In this document: one piece after another, positions 42,650 through 53,780 of the stretch | How positions within the stretch are numbered: the stretch's first letter is position 1 | Layout of the letters: every line of letters starts with the position of its first letter | NCBI GenBank assembly: GCA_963575745.1 | Contig: CAUYUJ010008624.1 | Coordinates: forward strand, 411,570 to 475,569 | Source of the DNA: Prorocentrum cordatum | Lineage: Eukaryota > Sar > Dinophyceae > Prorocentrales > Prorocentraceae | Length of the DNA stretch: 64,000 nt | Direction: 5' to 3' | Notes under the pieces: model-generated | What the model saw: only the letters and a program-made list of their open reading frames with translations | Databases searched by the model: none | Told to the model about the DNA's origin: nothing | Position numbers and translations under genes: made by a program

Positions 42650-43322
42650 ATGGGTCCGACACTGCGTTCGTCGCAGAATGCGAGCATCGACGCTCCTGTC
42701 TTCGTGTCCAGTGGCGAACGCTCTCCGGTACGGACGGATACGCCTAGGTCGCAGGATGCTCCTAACGAAGGCATTGGTCTTGAATTTATCGGTATATCAT
42801 CGGAAGACGACGAGTTCGACGCTCTTTCGTTGACATCTGCTGCTAGCCACGAGATACTCGATGATACAAGTCGTCGTCAAACCGAGGGTTTCGTCGAGCC
42901 GCTCCGTCAGGGCCATGAAATCCCGTCCAGTTCGGAGCTCGACGCGACTGAAGATCTTCTCCTGGGACACCCCGAGGACGCCGACGGCGAAACAACTCAG
43001 AGACGACGCGACTCTGTCAAGGTCTCCACTGATGAAACGATCGAGAACAGTGAGCCCGCCAGAAGAGTCTTGCGTTTCAGGTGCAGAGATAGCCGTAGAG
43101 CGAGACAAGATCCGCGGAACGCCTTCTTCGCCTGATGGGGACCGGGACGAGGTGCTCGGGGCGGCTAGAGGCAAGCCCGACCAGGTTGACCACCTGGAGG
43201 GCCCGATCGCCGAGGGCCCGACCTGGGGCGTCCGCGAGGTAAGGAGAGTTCCGAGCGACGTCGGGGGCGTCGCGATCGGCGCGCGCGGCTCGCTCGAACG
43301 ATTCAAACCATTGAATACTTGA
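42650..43322 (+). pseudogene. Acidic serine-rich protein remnant, two frames
   Basis: The first frame (42650-43135) is rich in S, D, E and T (for example GISSEDDEFDALSLTSAASH and STDETIENSEPARR). The second (to 43322) continues as VERDKIRGTPSSPDGDRDEV. Joining the two needs a frameshift near 43080-43100. The composition suggests a disordered region. I do not recognise the family. Its position upstream of a coiled-coil region and a copia-like RNase H suggests a retrotransposon gag-like part, but this is inference. Confidence 0.35.
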
Positions 43323-43511
43323 CGAATGCTTTCACAACGGGGTCGGCTGCGCCGACGCCCCAGATTTCAGATGTCCGGGAATGCTTGGCAAGTGTTGAAA
43401 GCCCCTTTGCTCGGCGAGTTCAATGTGCTGCCCAATGTGCAAGTTAAGTTCGTTGTGCCATTGTTGCCCGAGTCCTAGCGCGCGCAACTGCGCGCCCCCC
43501 CGTCGCCGAGA

Positions 43512-44330
43512 ATGGGGGACATGCAAGAGAGGAAACGCGCGAACATGATGGAATACGAGCCAAAGAGATGGCGAGGAGGGGGGAATGTCAGGACTGCGGA
43601 ACTTCTGCAGAGAGCGGCGGCCAGGCTGCAAAGTGAAAGAGATCGTCAGGCCGCGACTCGGGCCCGGGGGCAATCTGCGGAACGCTCGCAGATTGCCGCG
43701 GCCGAAAGAATTGAGGGGGCCAGCGTTGAGATAGGAAGCGTGGCGCGCCGACTCGAGGCGGCAGAGGCAGCCGAGAGACGGGCGCGCGCCTGCGCGGGGG
43801 CTCTCGCTGAGAAAGCCGCGCTTGCTGGTCTGGGGGGCCAGTCGAAGACTTGCTGCTGAGTTAATGGCTGCCGCGGCGCGCGACGCAGAATTCGCATCGG
43901 AAGCCGACGATGAGATTCTGGAGGCGGCCGTTGGGAAGAGGGCCGCCATCGAAGCGGCGAAACGCACCGCGGATGAGAGTGCAGCTTTACTGCGCCAGAC
44001 CCGAGGCGAAGTCAGTGACTCTCGTCAGCGGGGACATGCCATCGCCTTGGAATCAAGCGCTACGTCCGCGCGCGCGATTGCCGAGGCTAGAGGGGCTTCG
44101 CTGAGAACTCAGATGGTGGAGCAGGCAGACAATGCCAAACTGGGCGCCGCGTCCCGCGGCGCGGAAGTGGCCGCGATTCGGGCGCTCAAGCAATGGGAAG
44201 CACGACGCGAGGCGCAGCGTCGCGAACTGTCGGCGCAACAAATTCGAGACGAATTGAGAGAGAATGCGTCGGAGAAAGCCGGCTGCGCTGGCTACAGCGC
44301 CAGGTTGGGCCTCGGGCTCTCGCGGGGGTG
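43512..44330 (+). pseudogene. Long coiled-coil protein remnant with one frameshift
   Basis: Frame 43512-43859 (starting MGDMQERKRANMMEYEPKRW) is dense in A, E, R and Q with heptad spacing (AERIEGASVEIGSVARRLEA). Near 43840 the same pattern passes to the frame of 43822 (AAARDAEFASEADDEILEAA, IRALKQWEARREAQRRELSA). Together they give about 270 residues of predicted coiled coil. The sequence is cut off by the poly(T)/(TA) run at 44376. The family is unknown. It could be a structural gene of a large element or an unrelated coiled-coil gene. Confidence 0.4.
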
Positions 44331-44374
44331 CGCGCCCGCCTGTCCGCTTCGCGTTCGGCGCCGGTCCGTCGCGT

Positions 44375-44375
<1 letters not shown>

Positions 44376-44433
<58 letters not shown>

Positions 44434-44437
44434 TATT

Positions 44438-44481
<44 letters not shown>
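44376..44481. repeat. Poly(T)55 followed by (TA)n
   Basis: About 55 consecutive T (44376-44430) and then TATATTTATTATATA up to 44481. On the minus strand this reads (TA)n followed by poly(A). Confidence 0.95.
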
Positions 44482-44485
<4 letters not shown>

Positions 44486-44639
44486 CGGAGAACGCGTTTC
44501 GCGACAGTCTTTGCGAGCGCATATTGCAGGGGTCAGTTCGATCAGGGTGATAATCGATGCGCAACGCGTTTCGCAGCGTCCGTTCGCGGGGGAGAAGGGG
44601 CGGAAGGAAGAAGAAAGGGGGGGGAGGAGACTGAGCGTG

Positions 44640-45720
44640 CGATGAGGATGGAGATGGAACAGCGCTTTGCCGCCCAAGCTTTGCCAGGTCAATGCCATTC
44701 GACTGCCGACGCATGGCGAGATAGCCTCGCGGTGGCGCCGCGGCCTCTTCGGAGCAAGGGGCAGAGAGCGAGGTCGCTCGACGCTCGAGGGCGTTTGAGG
44801 ACAGCGCCGTGGCCGGGCGCGCGAAGATGACTCCAATGCTCCGCGACGCCGAAAAAACGTACAAACGTGGGGCGCCGCGCTGTAGCCAGCGCGCAGAGAA
44901 GAGAACGGCGCGCTGAGGAAATCAAGCGGGTCGCGGCTGCACGGCGCGCCGAACAACGGGAAATCGGCTAGGGTGGGCGACGGGCGTCGCAAAAAGACAG
45001 GACAGAGTGAGATCGACGTCGAGGCGGCGCCCGTCGCGAGGTTCTCGGGCCATAGTCCCCCAGACCCACGAGAAAGCCCAGGTGCGGCGGCGACGACGGC
45101 GGTGGCGCGTTCGAATGGGGGGGGCCCGACGATTCCGACCCCGGAGACGCTGCCCCCGCCGAGAAAGACAGGCTCAGGCCCGCCTGACTACGGCGGGTGC
45201 GAGTCTGATGATGATGCAGATTTTGAGCCAGAGGACTAAGGACGAGGACGATGAATCTTCGGGCGACGAGGAAGGCGACGACGGCGACGAGCGCTGTGGG
45301 CGATGCGGCCCGCCGGGCCGCGACCCCCCGCCAGGTGGCGGGGGCCCGGGACCCCCCCCGAACGGCGTTCTGGGAGCGGGAGGTGCGTGGGCAGACATGG
45401 GGGAGACAGACGAGGTCACCCTTGATCCCATTCCTGATGCCAGTGGGCGCAGGATGTGGATGAGGAGCGTTGCGCGGCTTGTTTCGTCTGGCTCCGCGCA
45501 GTGAGCAAGAGCGACTCCTCGGATAAATGTTGCCCCCCAATGCAAGGGGGCCCCATTAGGGACTTTGACGGCCCCGGCGAATTCGGAAGGCTTGATTCGA
45601 TGATCGCCTCGGACTTCTTGTCAAGGGTCAGCGAGATCACAAAAGACGCGACGGCGCCCCTTCCAATGAGGCACTTGGCCAGTGAAATCGACCGTCAGGA
45701 TTAAATATCTGGCAGAAGTA
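44640..45720 (+). pseudogene. Fragmented coding-like region with a cysteine cluster
   Basis: Plus-strand pieces in changing frames include an acidic end (PDYGGCESDDDADFEPED, stop near 45237) and, at 45456-45704, DEERCAACFVWLRAVSKSDS followed by DKCCPPMQGG and GEFGRLDSMIASDFLSRVSE. The spacing C-x2-C then CC could form a zinc-binding site. No known domain recognised. It lies upstream of the copia-like RNase H in the same orientation. Confidence 0.3.
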
Positions 45721-46589
45721 GAATATGCCGTCGGGTCGCGCCATTTGGCGGACCACTGCCGCGCGCCATGCCGCTCGACGGGATCATGGCCAGGCGCGTG
45801 CATGCCAGGGCTTGACGGGGATCGCGGTCCGGGGGTTCGGGCAGGCAAGCGGATGGCGACTTGTTTGAACTCTGCGACGAATGGGTGAAGATAATGAGCG
45901 ACATGCGAACGCCTCGCAAGTCGTTCCGACCCGCTATCCAAGAACATTTTTACAAACAAATAATGAAAGGCCCGGGTCTGTCGATGGCTCTTCCCCTTAT
46001 ATGATCATAGTAGCGACAAGCACGGAAAGGGCATTAATCATGCCGGAGGCTGCTCGCCCAGATCAGCAGACGCGCGCAAACGGACGGGGGGGAACGCGAC
46101 CGCGAAGTTCAGCGAGAGGAACCGAGCGCCCGCGGCCTCCCAGCGGGAGGCGCGGGGGGGGAGGCGGCGAGAAACGGTCGCTCTACATGCCGGATGGGAA
46201 AACCCTAAATAATGGCGCTGATTTTGAATATTTCCCCAGGGGAATGGTAAGTGTTCCGGGGCCGAGCGTCGATGCAAGCGCCCGAAAGGAGCCGCCCCCG
46301 CAGCCCCCGCCCGTCAAGATGCCGCCTTGGGCGGCAAGAGCGGCGGGGGGGGGCGGGTGGCGAGAGGGCGGGAGGCCCCGGGAAAGGCGGTGCCAAGGGG
46401 GGGGGGGTCGCGGCAGAAGTCAAAACGCGGCAACGGCAACGATCGCCAACGACCCCAGAGTAAAGGATCGAGCGCGACGCCCTCGAAGAACGGGCCGCGC
46501 TGCGCCTTCTGGCGAGGGCCGCGCGGGCTGTCTCAGGAACAATGCCCTCGCGAATATCGCAGCGCGACGCTTGGGGAGGAGTTGCGCGC

Positions 46590-47320
46590 GACGAATGCGA
46601 GGCTGAAGTGGGCGAGGATAAGATGATCTCCCATGCGCAGGGGACGCCGGCCACATCTCCGCCGCTGCGCAGAAAGCGGGGGGCAGCGCAGTTCCAGGCG
46701 GACCCGGCGGCGGCGAACCCAGGGAACCCAAAGGGAAAGGGCAAGGGACCGAGGCAGCGAGGGAGGTTTCTTGCTACAGGCTCTTGCCACAATGGAAAGG
46801 ATTGCCGGGGCGGGCAGAACGCTCCTGGGCGCCCGTGGGGCGGGCGGCCAGCGCGCGGCGGCGGCGTCGCTGACGCCGGCAATGCGGGCGGGAATGGCGG
46901 TTTCAATGCCGAATCTCCGCCCGCGTGCGAGCGCGTGGCCGCGCGCTTCTCTGGCGGTGTCTACGCAGGATTGGGACTTCGTGCCCCTCCGCGCGAGCTA
47001 GGAACTGACTTGGGCGATGCCGAGGTCAGTGACGGCGGGAGTCGCGCCGCGGCGAATTGCCGCGCGGTGCCCGCGCTAACGGGCGCGATCAAGGGCCCGC
47101 TTGCTCTGCTTCTGCGGCGCCCCCAGGCCGGAGGGTTCGAGGCTCTGCCGGATGTCGCTCGGGATGAGTTACAGAGTGGGATGCTTGGGCGAAGCGTGCC
47201 CCGCGGAGGCGCGGGGCGCGTCGCTTCGGGAGACGCGGCTCGGCAAAGCCGGGCGCGCGTGCACCCTGCCAATTGCAATCTCAGCGCGCTCCGCGGAAGA
47301 GGGGCCCGAGGGCGATGAGA
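46590..47320 (+). pseudogene. Gag-like fragment with partial CCCH zinc finger
   Basis: In the frame of 46542-47318 a basic, glycine-rich stretch (GNPKGKGKGPRQRGR) is followed by FLATGSCHNGKDCRGGQ. This matches the start of the C-x5-C-x4-C-x3-H type finger often seen in dinoflagellate copia Gag proteins, except that the expected final histidine is replaced. A second cysteine-containing frame (MLCFCGAPRPEGSRLC) overlaps at 47101. An RNA-binding Gag role for the intact ancestor is inference from position and composition. Confidence 0.35.
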
Positions 47321-47439
47321 GCGTCGCCGGGCGACGCTTTCGCGCGCGAGCCCAGGCGGGCAAGAGACAGAGAGCAGCGTGCTGAAGTGAATCATAAGCT
47401 GGCCTGCGATAGGGCGGCTAGAACAGAAGTCTATGGACC

Positions 47440-48880
47440 AATTGGGAACAGTGCCCAGAAGGTGCGTTATCTGATTCTAGATGCGATTCGGAGGGCGACT
47501 GCGTCGCTGCGTCTGCGAGGAAAGCCTTCAAGAAAACAAGTGTCACACGAGCTGGCCCAGTGCGTCCGGGGCGCATACGGCCCATAATTGACGCAGCACG
47601 CGGGCCCTATTCCATGGCGGCGCGCTTTCTCCGGGGGGCCGGGCTAACAGACAGGATCCATTCTTTGCGAATGCTTATCGCCTTCGACGCCGCAGGGGGT
47701 CGCAGGCTCTCGGCGCCGTGCGAGCCGCTAGCGATAAGCTGTGCGGGGGGGGCGTTGAGGCCATTGTCCTGCCGGATGCGCCGAGCGCGAAGTCGGTGGG
47801 CGGGCGCGCCCTGCGTCACTCTCTACGCAGAGTTGACGGACGCTGATCCAGCCACCTATCCCCCAGACCCTGCGGCCCTGAGTAGAGTCGTCTTGAGGAC
47901 GGGACCTCGAGGCGCGGGCGCATCCCCAGCTGAGAAGGCAATCGCATAATGTCTGAGCGTCGAGGCCCATGCCGGCCTGGCGGGCCCTCTTCCCGAAGTC
48001 GGCGGGTCTGAATTGATAGATGACGCGCAGCCCATTGCTGCTAAACTATTGATGCTGATTTTGTATGGCGCGAGGGTGGCGAGGTACGACTTGCTGATGG
48101 CCGTCTGTGCCCTTGCGTCCTGCGTTGCAACGTGGGCAGAACAATGGGGCATCGAACTCTTCCGTCTTATATGCTACATGAAGTCGACGGCGCATTTTAG
48201 GATGATGTCTTGGGTCGGCGACTCCTGCGGATGCATGGCTGAGGCAGCGTGCGGATGCCGACCTGGCGAGCGATATCAGGACCCATCCCACAAGCGCGAA
48301 CACCCAACAAATGTGGAGGCCAAACGCCTAGAGCAATGCTGAGTTGTAACTTAGAAGGCAGACGGCGACGCCACATAGCACGCTAGTGGCGCAAATCGTC
48401 TCGGCTGACGAAGCCATTCGTAGAGAACTACTTCCAGCATTGCCTCTCTGGGAGGCACTGCTTGGGCGATCCCCGAGAGCTGAGTTTATGGGGGGCAAGT
48501 AAGCAGTTGCGAAGGTCTGCGAGGCTGGTGGATCCAGACAACCTATGTATTTACATAGAACCCACAGGATAATCGCGAATGCCGTGGCGGAACAGCTTGC
48601 GCGAGGTATTACGGAATTGGCTTATTGCCCCACGCAGGACCGAGCTGCGGATGTTCGGGCGAAGAGGTTTGAACAACCTCCGTCATGGGTCAAAGTCATT
48701 TACCTGATTCAGGTGGTGGCTCCAGGTTTCTGGGATGTGCCCAGCAATGGGGAGTATGGCCCCCCTGCTCACGGGCGACATGGCCTTGCCCCTGAAACCG
48801 AGGAGCATCCTGAAGCTAGAATTGGGCGCGCGATCGGCGATTGTGCCGGGCACACAAGTAGCATAAAAGGCGGTAAATAA
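47440..48880 (+). pseudogene. Ty1/copia-like polyprotein remnant: RT C-terminus and RNase H
   Basis: In the frame of 48013, KLLMLILYGARVARYDLLMA and ELFRLICYMKSTAHFRMMSWVGDS match the thumb/connection segment that precedes RNase H in dinoflagellate copia elements (pattern: ARPD.L.A...LA......W......L..L..Y...T.......VGD). The first RNase H acidic strand is lost after WVGDS. Then come STLVAQIVSADEAIRRELLP (pattern: ST.EAE..A...A), an in-frame TAA where DNQAM is expected, KVCEAGGSRQPMYLHRTHRI, and ELAYCPTQDRAADVRAKRFE (pattern: T..Q.AD..TK). Stops, deletions and frame changes show it is inactive. LTRs were not identified. Confidence 0.7.
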
Positions 48881-49048
48881 ACCCAGCAGAAATAACACAA
48901 GGACGCCGCCTGCTGATGCCTCGCCACGCGCGCGTGGCGGGGTAGTAAAGGCGCAGTCTGGGGCGCCTACCGCACATCCGCGTGACAGTGTCACGCGGCG
49001 AAACAAACTGCATCCATAATAACGACGTCGTCGGAGCTGCCGCTGGCA

Positions 49049-49360
49049 GTGGCACGTCGCATCGGATGTCGCGCGAGGGCAGACCTGGCCCAGGGTGATT
49101 GGTGCTGGAGTTCTGTTGTGGAGCTCACGGCAGATTCGGAAACCGAGAATTATCAAGGATGCCAATTGGTCAGGCTAACCGAAGAACAAGACATGACCAC
49201 TATCACTGGGGTAGGGTGCGTAATGAACAAACTGTTCAGAACTTTGAAGGCCGCAGTGCCGCCCTGCGGGGCCCAATGCCCTGCGCGGGCGCCCCCCCCC
49301 CGCCGTGGCCGCGCGTCAATGCAGGGCGCGCCGCCGCGATGGCGACGCCGAGGCCTTGAA
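49049..49360 (+). pseudogene. Remnant of the FCCG...MPCTGG domain linked to dinoflagellate retroelements
   Basis: Two frames alternate: LEFCCGAHGRFGN (frame of 49099), YQGCQLVRLTEEQDMTTITG (frame of 49049), then RGPMPCAGAPPPPWPRVNAG (frame of 49099). From memory of dinoflagellate polyproteins, a segment with this order (E(F/Y)C...S.LG, VVR(L/I)TEE.D.T, (M/V)PCTGG..W..(L/I)N) occurs downstream of copia RNase H regions. I cannot confirm that by search. Two compensating frameshifts and loss of the GG show decay. Its biochemical role is unknown to me. Confidence 0.45.
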
Positions 49361-49609
49361 TATTCTACGTGGTCACAGAACAACTTGTCGGATATTGTGT
49401 TGGGCTGTTCTTGGACGTGTTGAAGAACTGCCCAAGCGACAGGGAATTGCATGTCCAGGGTGGCCGACCCCGTGTCAGCATTGGCGTGGCCCACGAGTTA
49501 AAGCGTGTCTTAGCAACCATGTCATGATTAAGGCATGTTTGCATGGCTTTGCATCATGAGTTGTTAACGCTCGGGGTCAGCATATGAAAGAGCAATGGGC
49601 TATTGCGAC

Positions 49610-50170
49610 TAGCTCGGTGATTCTTGCCTCGGGAAGTGAGAGGATGTGCGATGGATCAGTGGCATGTTGGGCTTGGGAGGTGTGAGTACAAGCTTGCTGA
49701 GGACTATGCGGATGCGCTTGCTCGGCGCGTGCATCGTTTGATTGCTGAATCCATGCTGCCATGTGTCTATGCCGTTGCCGTCGTCGCTCCGTCGTCGCAT
49801 GCTTTATCGACCGCTGCCTTTTCGGCCCGCAGCAACTCGAGCGCCCGCTTCTGCGACGCCCCAAAGCCTTCGGACCGCCGCCGCCATTGTGCCGCCGCCG
49901 CCCGCTCAACTGCCTCGCGGACTCCGCGTGCCCAACCAAGCCAGGTTCATACCTTGCACGCGGGCCTTCAAGGTCTGCTCCATTGGGTCTCAGACTCGGG
50001 CCCGTCGCGCGCAAACCCAGTGGGCTCGCGCGAGCAAAGAGAAGGACAGCGCGTGGCGAGACTGTCTCGCGCGCTCCCAGCAAGAGCTGCGGCCGCGAGG
50101 GCGCAGAGAAGGCGAGCAGAGATAATGCCTGCTTCCGTCGCGTTCGGTCAACTTCGGGATCTGGCAGTCG
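49610..50170. other. Region open on both strands
   Basis: The minus strand is open from 50698 to 49577 (373 codons) and the plus strand in several frames over the same bases. Neither translation shows a known motif, so the coding strand cannot be chosen. Confidence 0.3.
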
Positions 50171-50173
50171 GCG

Positions 50174-50800
50174 TTGGCGAGCGGCAATGACGCGCCCACC
50201 TTGTTCGGATATCCACCGAACAAGGCGATCGTTCGGGGCCCGACCATGACGCGGCAGAAGAGGTTTGATGGCATCATGGAAGTAAGCGCCATTGCCGAGC
50301 TGGTGATGGACATCTTGAGCGACCCGCAGCAAGAAAAGCGTTATCGGGTCGGGTGGCGCGCGAAGTTCGACCGAGGATTCGACGGCGTCTACTCTCCCGT
50401 CCGCGATTTCTTCAAGAAAGGGCCCCTTTGGACATGGATGAAGACCGCTGGTGGCGACGATAACGTTGTTGACGACGGCCGAGACAGCAAGCGTCAGAAC
50501 GATGGTTTTGCCGAGACAGCTGGCGGCGAATGGAAGATATTCACGGCTGCGAAATGGCATCAGATCCCGTGTTTGTGCAAAATCATCGGGGCGTCTGCGG
50601 GCTGCCAGCCCAAAGAAGTGGAGAAGGCTTACAGAGAGCACAACTTTGTCAGTCTCCGTGGGCTCAAATGTCGGGCAGACAGCATAGACCCGAACCAAAA
50701 AGGGGTGCTGGTAGACTTTTTCACGAGCCCTCCCAGAAGTTTCGATGCAATCCTGATCGCCTTCCGATTGGTCTGTGGAGGGCCTTCTGGAAGCGCATGA
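50174..50800 (+). CDS. Hypothetical protein (208 codons), plus strand
   Basis: The frame has balanced composition and plausible secondary structure: TMTRQKRFDGIMEVSAIAEL, QQEKRYRVGWRAKFDRGFDG, PVRDFFKKGPLWTWMK and EWKIFTAAKWHQIPCLCKII. The start codon is not supported by any signal. The minus strand is also open here. I recognise no family. Position downstream of the copia-like remnant and same orientation may mean it belongs to the same or a nested element. The next open frame (51006) follows after a region with frame changes. Confidence 0.35.
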   Translation: MASGNDAPTLFGYPPNKAIVRGPTMTRQKRFDGIMEVSAIAELVMDILSDPQQEKRYRVGWRAKFDRGFDGVYSPVRDFFKKGPLWTWMKTAGGDDNVVDDGRDSKRQNDGFAETAGGEWKIFTAAKWHQIPCLCKIIGASAGCQPKEVEKAYREHNFVSLRGLKCRADSIDPNQKGVLVDFFTSPPRSFDAILIAFRLVCGGPSGSA

Positions 50801-51005
50801 TCAATGGGGGCGGTCCCATGGATCGAGGGGCCGCAGCGCGTCGGAGGACTTGGGTGCATCTTCCCAGTCGACGATGGCGACGGCACTTGGTGCTGCACCG
50901 GTAAAACAGCGACCGTGATCAAGAGTTTGTCAGCGGTTGCTCTCAGCCAATGTGCCAATGGGCGGATGATGACGTTGACTGCACCCTCTGTCTTGAAGGC
51001 CAGTT

Positions 51006-51716
51006 TTGCGCGCGCTCCAGCATGCATGCCTCGCTTGGAAATGGGCCAGGAGTCAGATCGACCAACTCTGGGGCAAGTTGGGCAAAATCATTGTGGAAGA
51101 ATCACTCAATTTGTTTAATGCTGACCACGCGCTCCCCGATCAGTTTGCTCCTGGCGGCCCCGACAATGTTGTCGGATCGGCCAGGGCCATGAGTATGTAT
51201 CCCATGCTTCCGCGCAGGTTCAACGTTTGGGCCGTGGCGAGGCACGGCCCCCTGGATCTCCCGCTGGAAAGACCCGCTGGCATTGGTATCGAAGCCGTGG
51301 GGCCGGCGGAGCACCCGGGGGATCTCTGGCCCTTTAATATGATGCTGTTTTCGAATATACATGCGATGAAGCCTTTCCGAGGACGCGCGTTTGAAGCCAT
51401 CGATCACCACTTCAATCATTCGCTTCCGCCGTTTCACAGCACGCGTCGACCCCGTTGGATTGAGGATTATTTCCCTTATTTCTCGAAGTCAGGGAAAATC
51501 CGATCTGAGATGAACAGGCCGCCCGCTGACCTGGACAGTTGCGCGCGCCGGAATTGGCCGCGGCATCGCGATGACTTGATTCGCGACCCCGCGCGGCGAG
51601 TAGGTGGGTTTGCCGCGGCAGGCGGGGGCAAACTTTCCCAGCGCACTGGTCGCGCCGCCCCCAAACCTTTTGATGCGTCACACTTTCCACTGGCGCCCGC
51701 CAGTCACGCTTGCTGA
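51006..51716 (+). CDS. Hypothetical protein (236 codons), unknown family
   Basis: This is the most protein-like unassigned frame in the window: KLGKIIVEESLNLFNADHAL, PFNMMLFSNIHAMKPFRGRA, FEAIDHHFNHSLPPFHSTRR and IEDYFPYFSKSGKIRSEMNR. It is rich in H, F, P and N rather than the R/A/G typical of spurious GC frames. The first in-frame ATG may not be the true start; conserved-looking sequence in a different frame just upstream (DDDVDCTLCLEGQFCARSSM, 50958-51020) suggests a frameshift or intron. The C-terminus becomes glycine-rich and basic. I cannot assign a function. Confidence 0.45.
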   Translation: MRALQHACLAWKWARSQIDQLWGKLGKIIVEESLNLFNADHALPDQFAPGGPDNVVGSARAMSMYPMLPRRFNVWAVARHGPLDLPLERPAGIGIEAVGPAEHPGDLWPFNMMLFSNIHAMKPFRGRAFEAIDHHFNHSLPPFHSTRRPRWIEDYFPYFSKSGKIRSEMNRPPADLDSCARRNWPRHRDDLIRDPARRVGGFAAAGGGKLSQRTGRAAPKPFDASHFPLAPASHAC

Positions 51717-51719
51717 CAG

Positions 51720-52960
51720 GGGGGGGCAGCAGGCCGACAATGTCGGACCGGCGGCCCACTCCAGAAAGCCACCCCCGCCGCCGCCAGGAGGGCCCGCGGC
51801 GAAAAGGGCATTTCCGCGGGAAGATGACCGAGTGCCTTCGAGCGGTCTATTTGGAGGCGCATGCTCGGGGGTTTTGCCTTCGTCGACGCCCAGGCAGGAA
51901 CCGCCGAAGGAAAAGGCAACGCCCATGAGGCAGGCGAGATTGAAACCGCCTCCGCCGGGCATTCCTGAAGGCAGCATGTCTAACTGGTGACAAGGCGCAT
52001 CTGGCAGGATGTGTCCCCCGAAGGAATCTGGACAAGAAAAAACACCTTCTAAGCCGATGAGATCGATTGAGGAGACCAGTGGCGATGCTGGGAGGCGCAC
52101 GGTCGCCATGATCCCGCGCGCTTGATCCCGCGCGCCTGGGCGAGACGTGTTTCGGTGAATTCTCGCGTCAGCGCGCGCTTGCGATCGACCGTCCGCGATC
52201 GCAGCTGGCCCTGGTCCGTCCGCCGCGACGGGTCCGCGGACGATGGGCTCGCGGTGGCGTTCCCTTTCCCGATTCGCCGAGGGGACGCTTGCCGGGCCCT
52301 GCTGCGTTGATGCCCGTTGGGCGCGAGCCGTGCCTCGTGATGCAGGCCATGTCCTGGTGGGTGCGCGGGCAGGGGGCGCGCGGGGCGTGAACGCGTGGGC
52401 TGCCCGCGGGGTTCTGCGCGTCAGGAATTTGGCTCTCATGCGTGGCTCGGGCTGAATGCGCTGCTTCGGTTGGACGCGCGCCTCTGGAGTTGCACGGGTG
52501 GGCGCACGCGCGGCTGTGCGCGTGCCCGCGTCTGTGGCTCCATGCGTGGCCGCGTGACAGTTGCTGCATGCGTGGTTTTGGCTGTCTGCGGATCGTTCGC
52601 GCGCGAGGCTGCATGCGGGTCGGCGCGCGGGGCGCGCAGGAGAGGAGGACGCATCGCGAATCGAATCAGCGGCGGCGGACGCGGCGTAGCCGTGGCGCGC
52701 GGATGCAGCGACCGCGAGGCCCCTGCGTTGCTCGAGGCCGCGGGAGAGGGTCTCCTGGCTCCCTACTCTTGCGTCTTGCTACTTCTTGTCCTCCTCCCTC
52801 CTTCCCCTTGCTGGGATGGGCAGCAGCAGGGGGAAGTGCGCGCAAACTGGCATTTAGTTGTGCGCCTTTCGCCCTATCTCCAGCAAAAATTCGAGTCGCA
52901 CACTGCGCAACGAAACCATTGGCTTCGAAATCCGCGGTTCCCATTTTTCTGGTCATGGTC
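51720..52960. other. GC-rich DNA, unassigned
   Basis: Frames are open on both strands without motifs. ATGCGTGGC/GCGTGGCC words recur near 52400-52600. No RNA gene or strong repeat. Confidence 0.35.
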
Positions 52961-52964
52961 GTAA

Positions 52965-53246
52965 TTGTGGCTATACGCTAGTCTCCAAGACATGAAGAAC
53001 GTTAGCGCGCGCGAAGAGCGCACGATGGTTCTAGCTGACGAATGTGATAAGATGTTGTGTGCTGCTTACCAGTGTTTACCCTGGAAACTGTCAGGCTGGG
53101 GGAGTAGGTATATGCTGCTTTTGAAGGTGCTCCGGATAATGAAATGTCGCGAGTCGCTGCTCAGCAAAGATGTTCATTTAGCGGTTCATTTTTTGAGCCT
53201 CATTTGCGCAGCTTGGTGCAACCCCACACGGGAGGCTGGCGGATAG
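52965..53246 (+). CDS. Small open frame, unknown
   Basis: An open frame of 93 codons includes MKNVSAREERTMVLADECDK and KLSGWGSRYMLLLKVLRIMK. It stands out from its neighbours by lower GC and balanced composition. No motif, splice site or neighbour supports a function. The first ATG in the track is not obviously preferred over the one at about 52992. Confidence 0.25.
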   Translation: MWLYASLQDMKNVSAREERTMVLADECDKMLCAAYQCLPWKLSGWGSRYMLLLKVLRIMKCRESLLSKDVHLAVHFLSLICAAWCNPTREAGG

Positions 53247-53259
53247 GATTGTGATAGTG

Positions 53260-53780
53260 TATTATTCGTGTTTCTCTCTCCCTCTCTCCCCCCTCTTTCT
53301 CTTCATCGTGACCCCCCTCTTTCTCTTCATCGACTTGCAGCTGGGGCATCTGTTATGTTATTTCTACTGCCTCGTCCGCGCTTTGGTCCGAGACAGGGAC
53401 CCCGTCATCCTGGTCCGCTAACTGTAGCCCCGTCGCTCTTCTTCGTCCGGATGTGTGTTTTGTGCTTGTGATCATGTTGAGAACGCATCTGATGCTGCTT
53501 GGTTTGCCGCCGCTGCATTTTGTCCCATTGCTTCTGCCTCCTCACGAGCGTCGCAAGGTGGATCTTACGGCGGATGAGCGGGCGGCCACGTTCTGCAAGC
53601 GCGAGGCTTTTGGGCTGCCTCGAATCCCCGCAGTCGGTCCGCCAGCTGCGCAGCTCTGAACGACCGACTGTGCCCGTCCTTGCGAAGCCCTTTGCCTTGG
53701 ACTGGGTCTGGAGGGCCCATCTCGGAATGTTTGCGGTAATCTCGCACAGAAGCCGGAAGTCAACACACACCAGTTAAGAT
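53260..53780. other. CT-rich duplication and unassigned open frames
   Basis: CCCCCCTCTTTCTCTTCATCG is repeated twice (53288-53333), ending at a good acceptor (CGACTTGCAG, 53331-53340). Beyond it, frames on both strands are open (for example RRKVDLTADERAATFCKREA on plus, 53549-53620), but I cannot choose between strands. Confidence 0.3.

Noticed and set aside
49577-50698. 373-codon minus-strand frame as a gene
   Set aside because: The plus strand over the same bases has frames of equal or better composition and neither matches a known domain, so the strand could not be decided.
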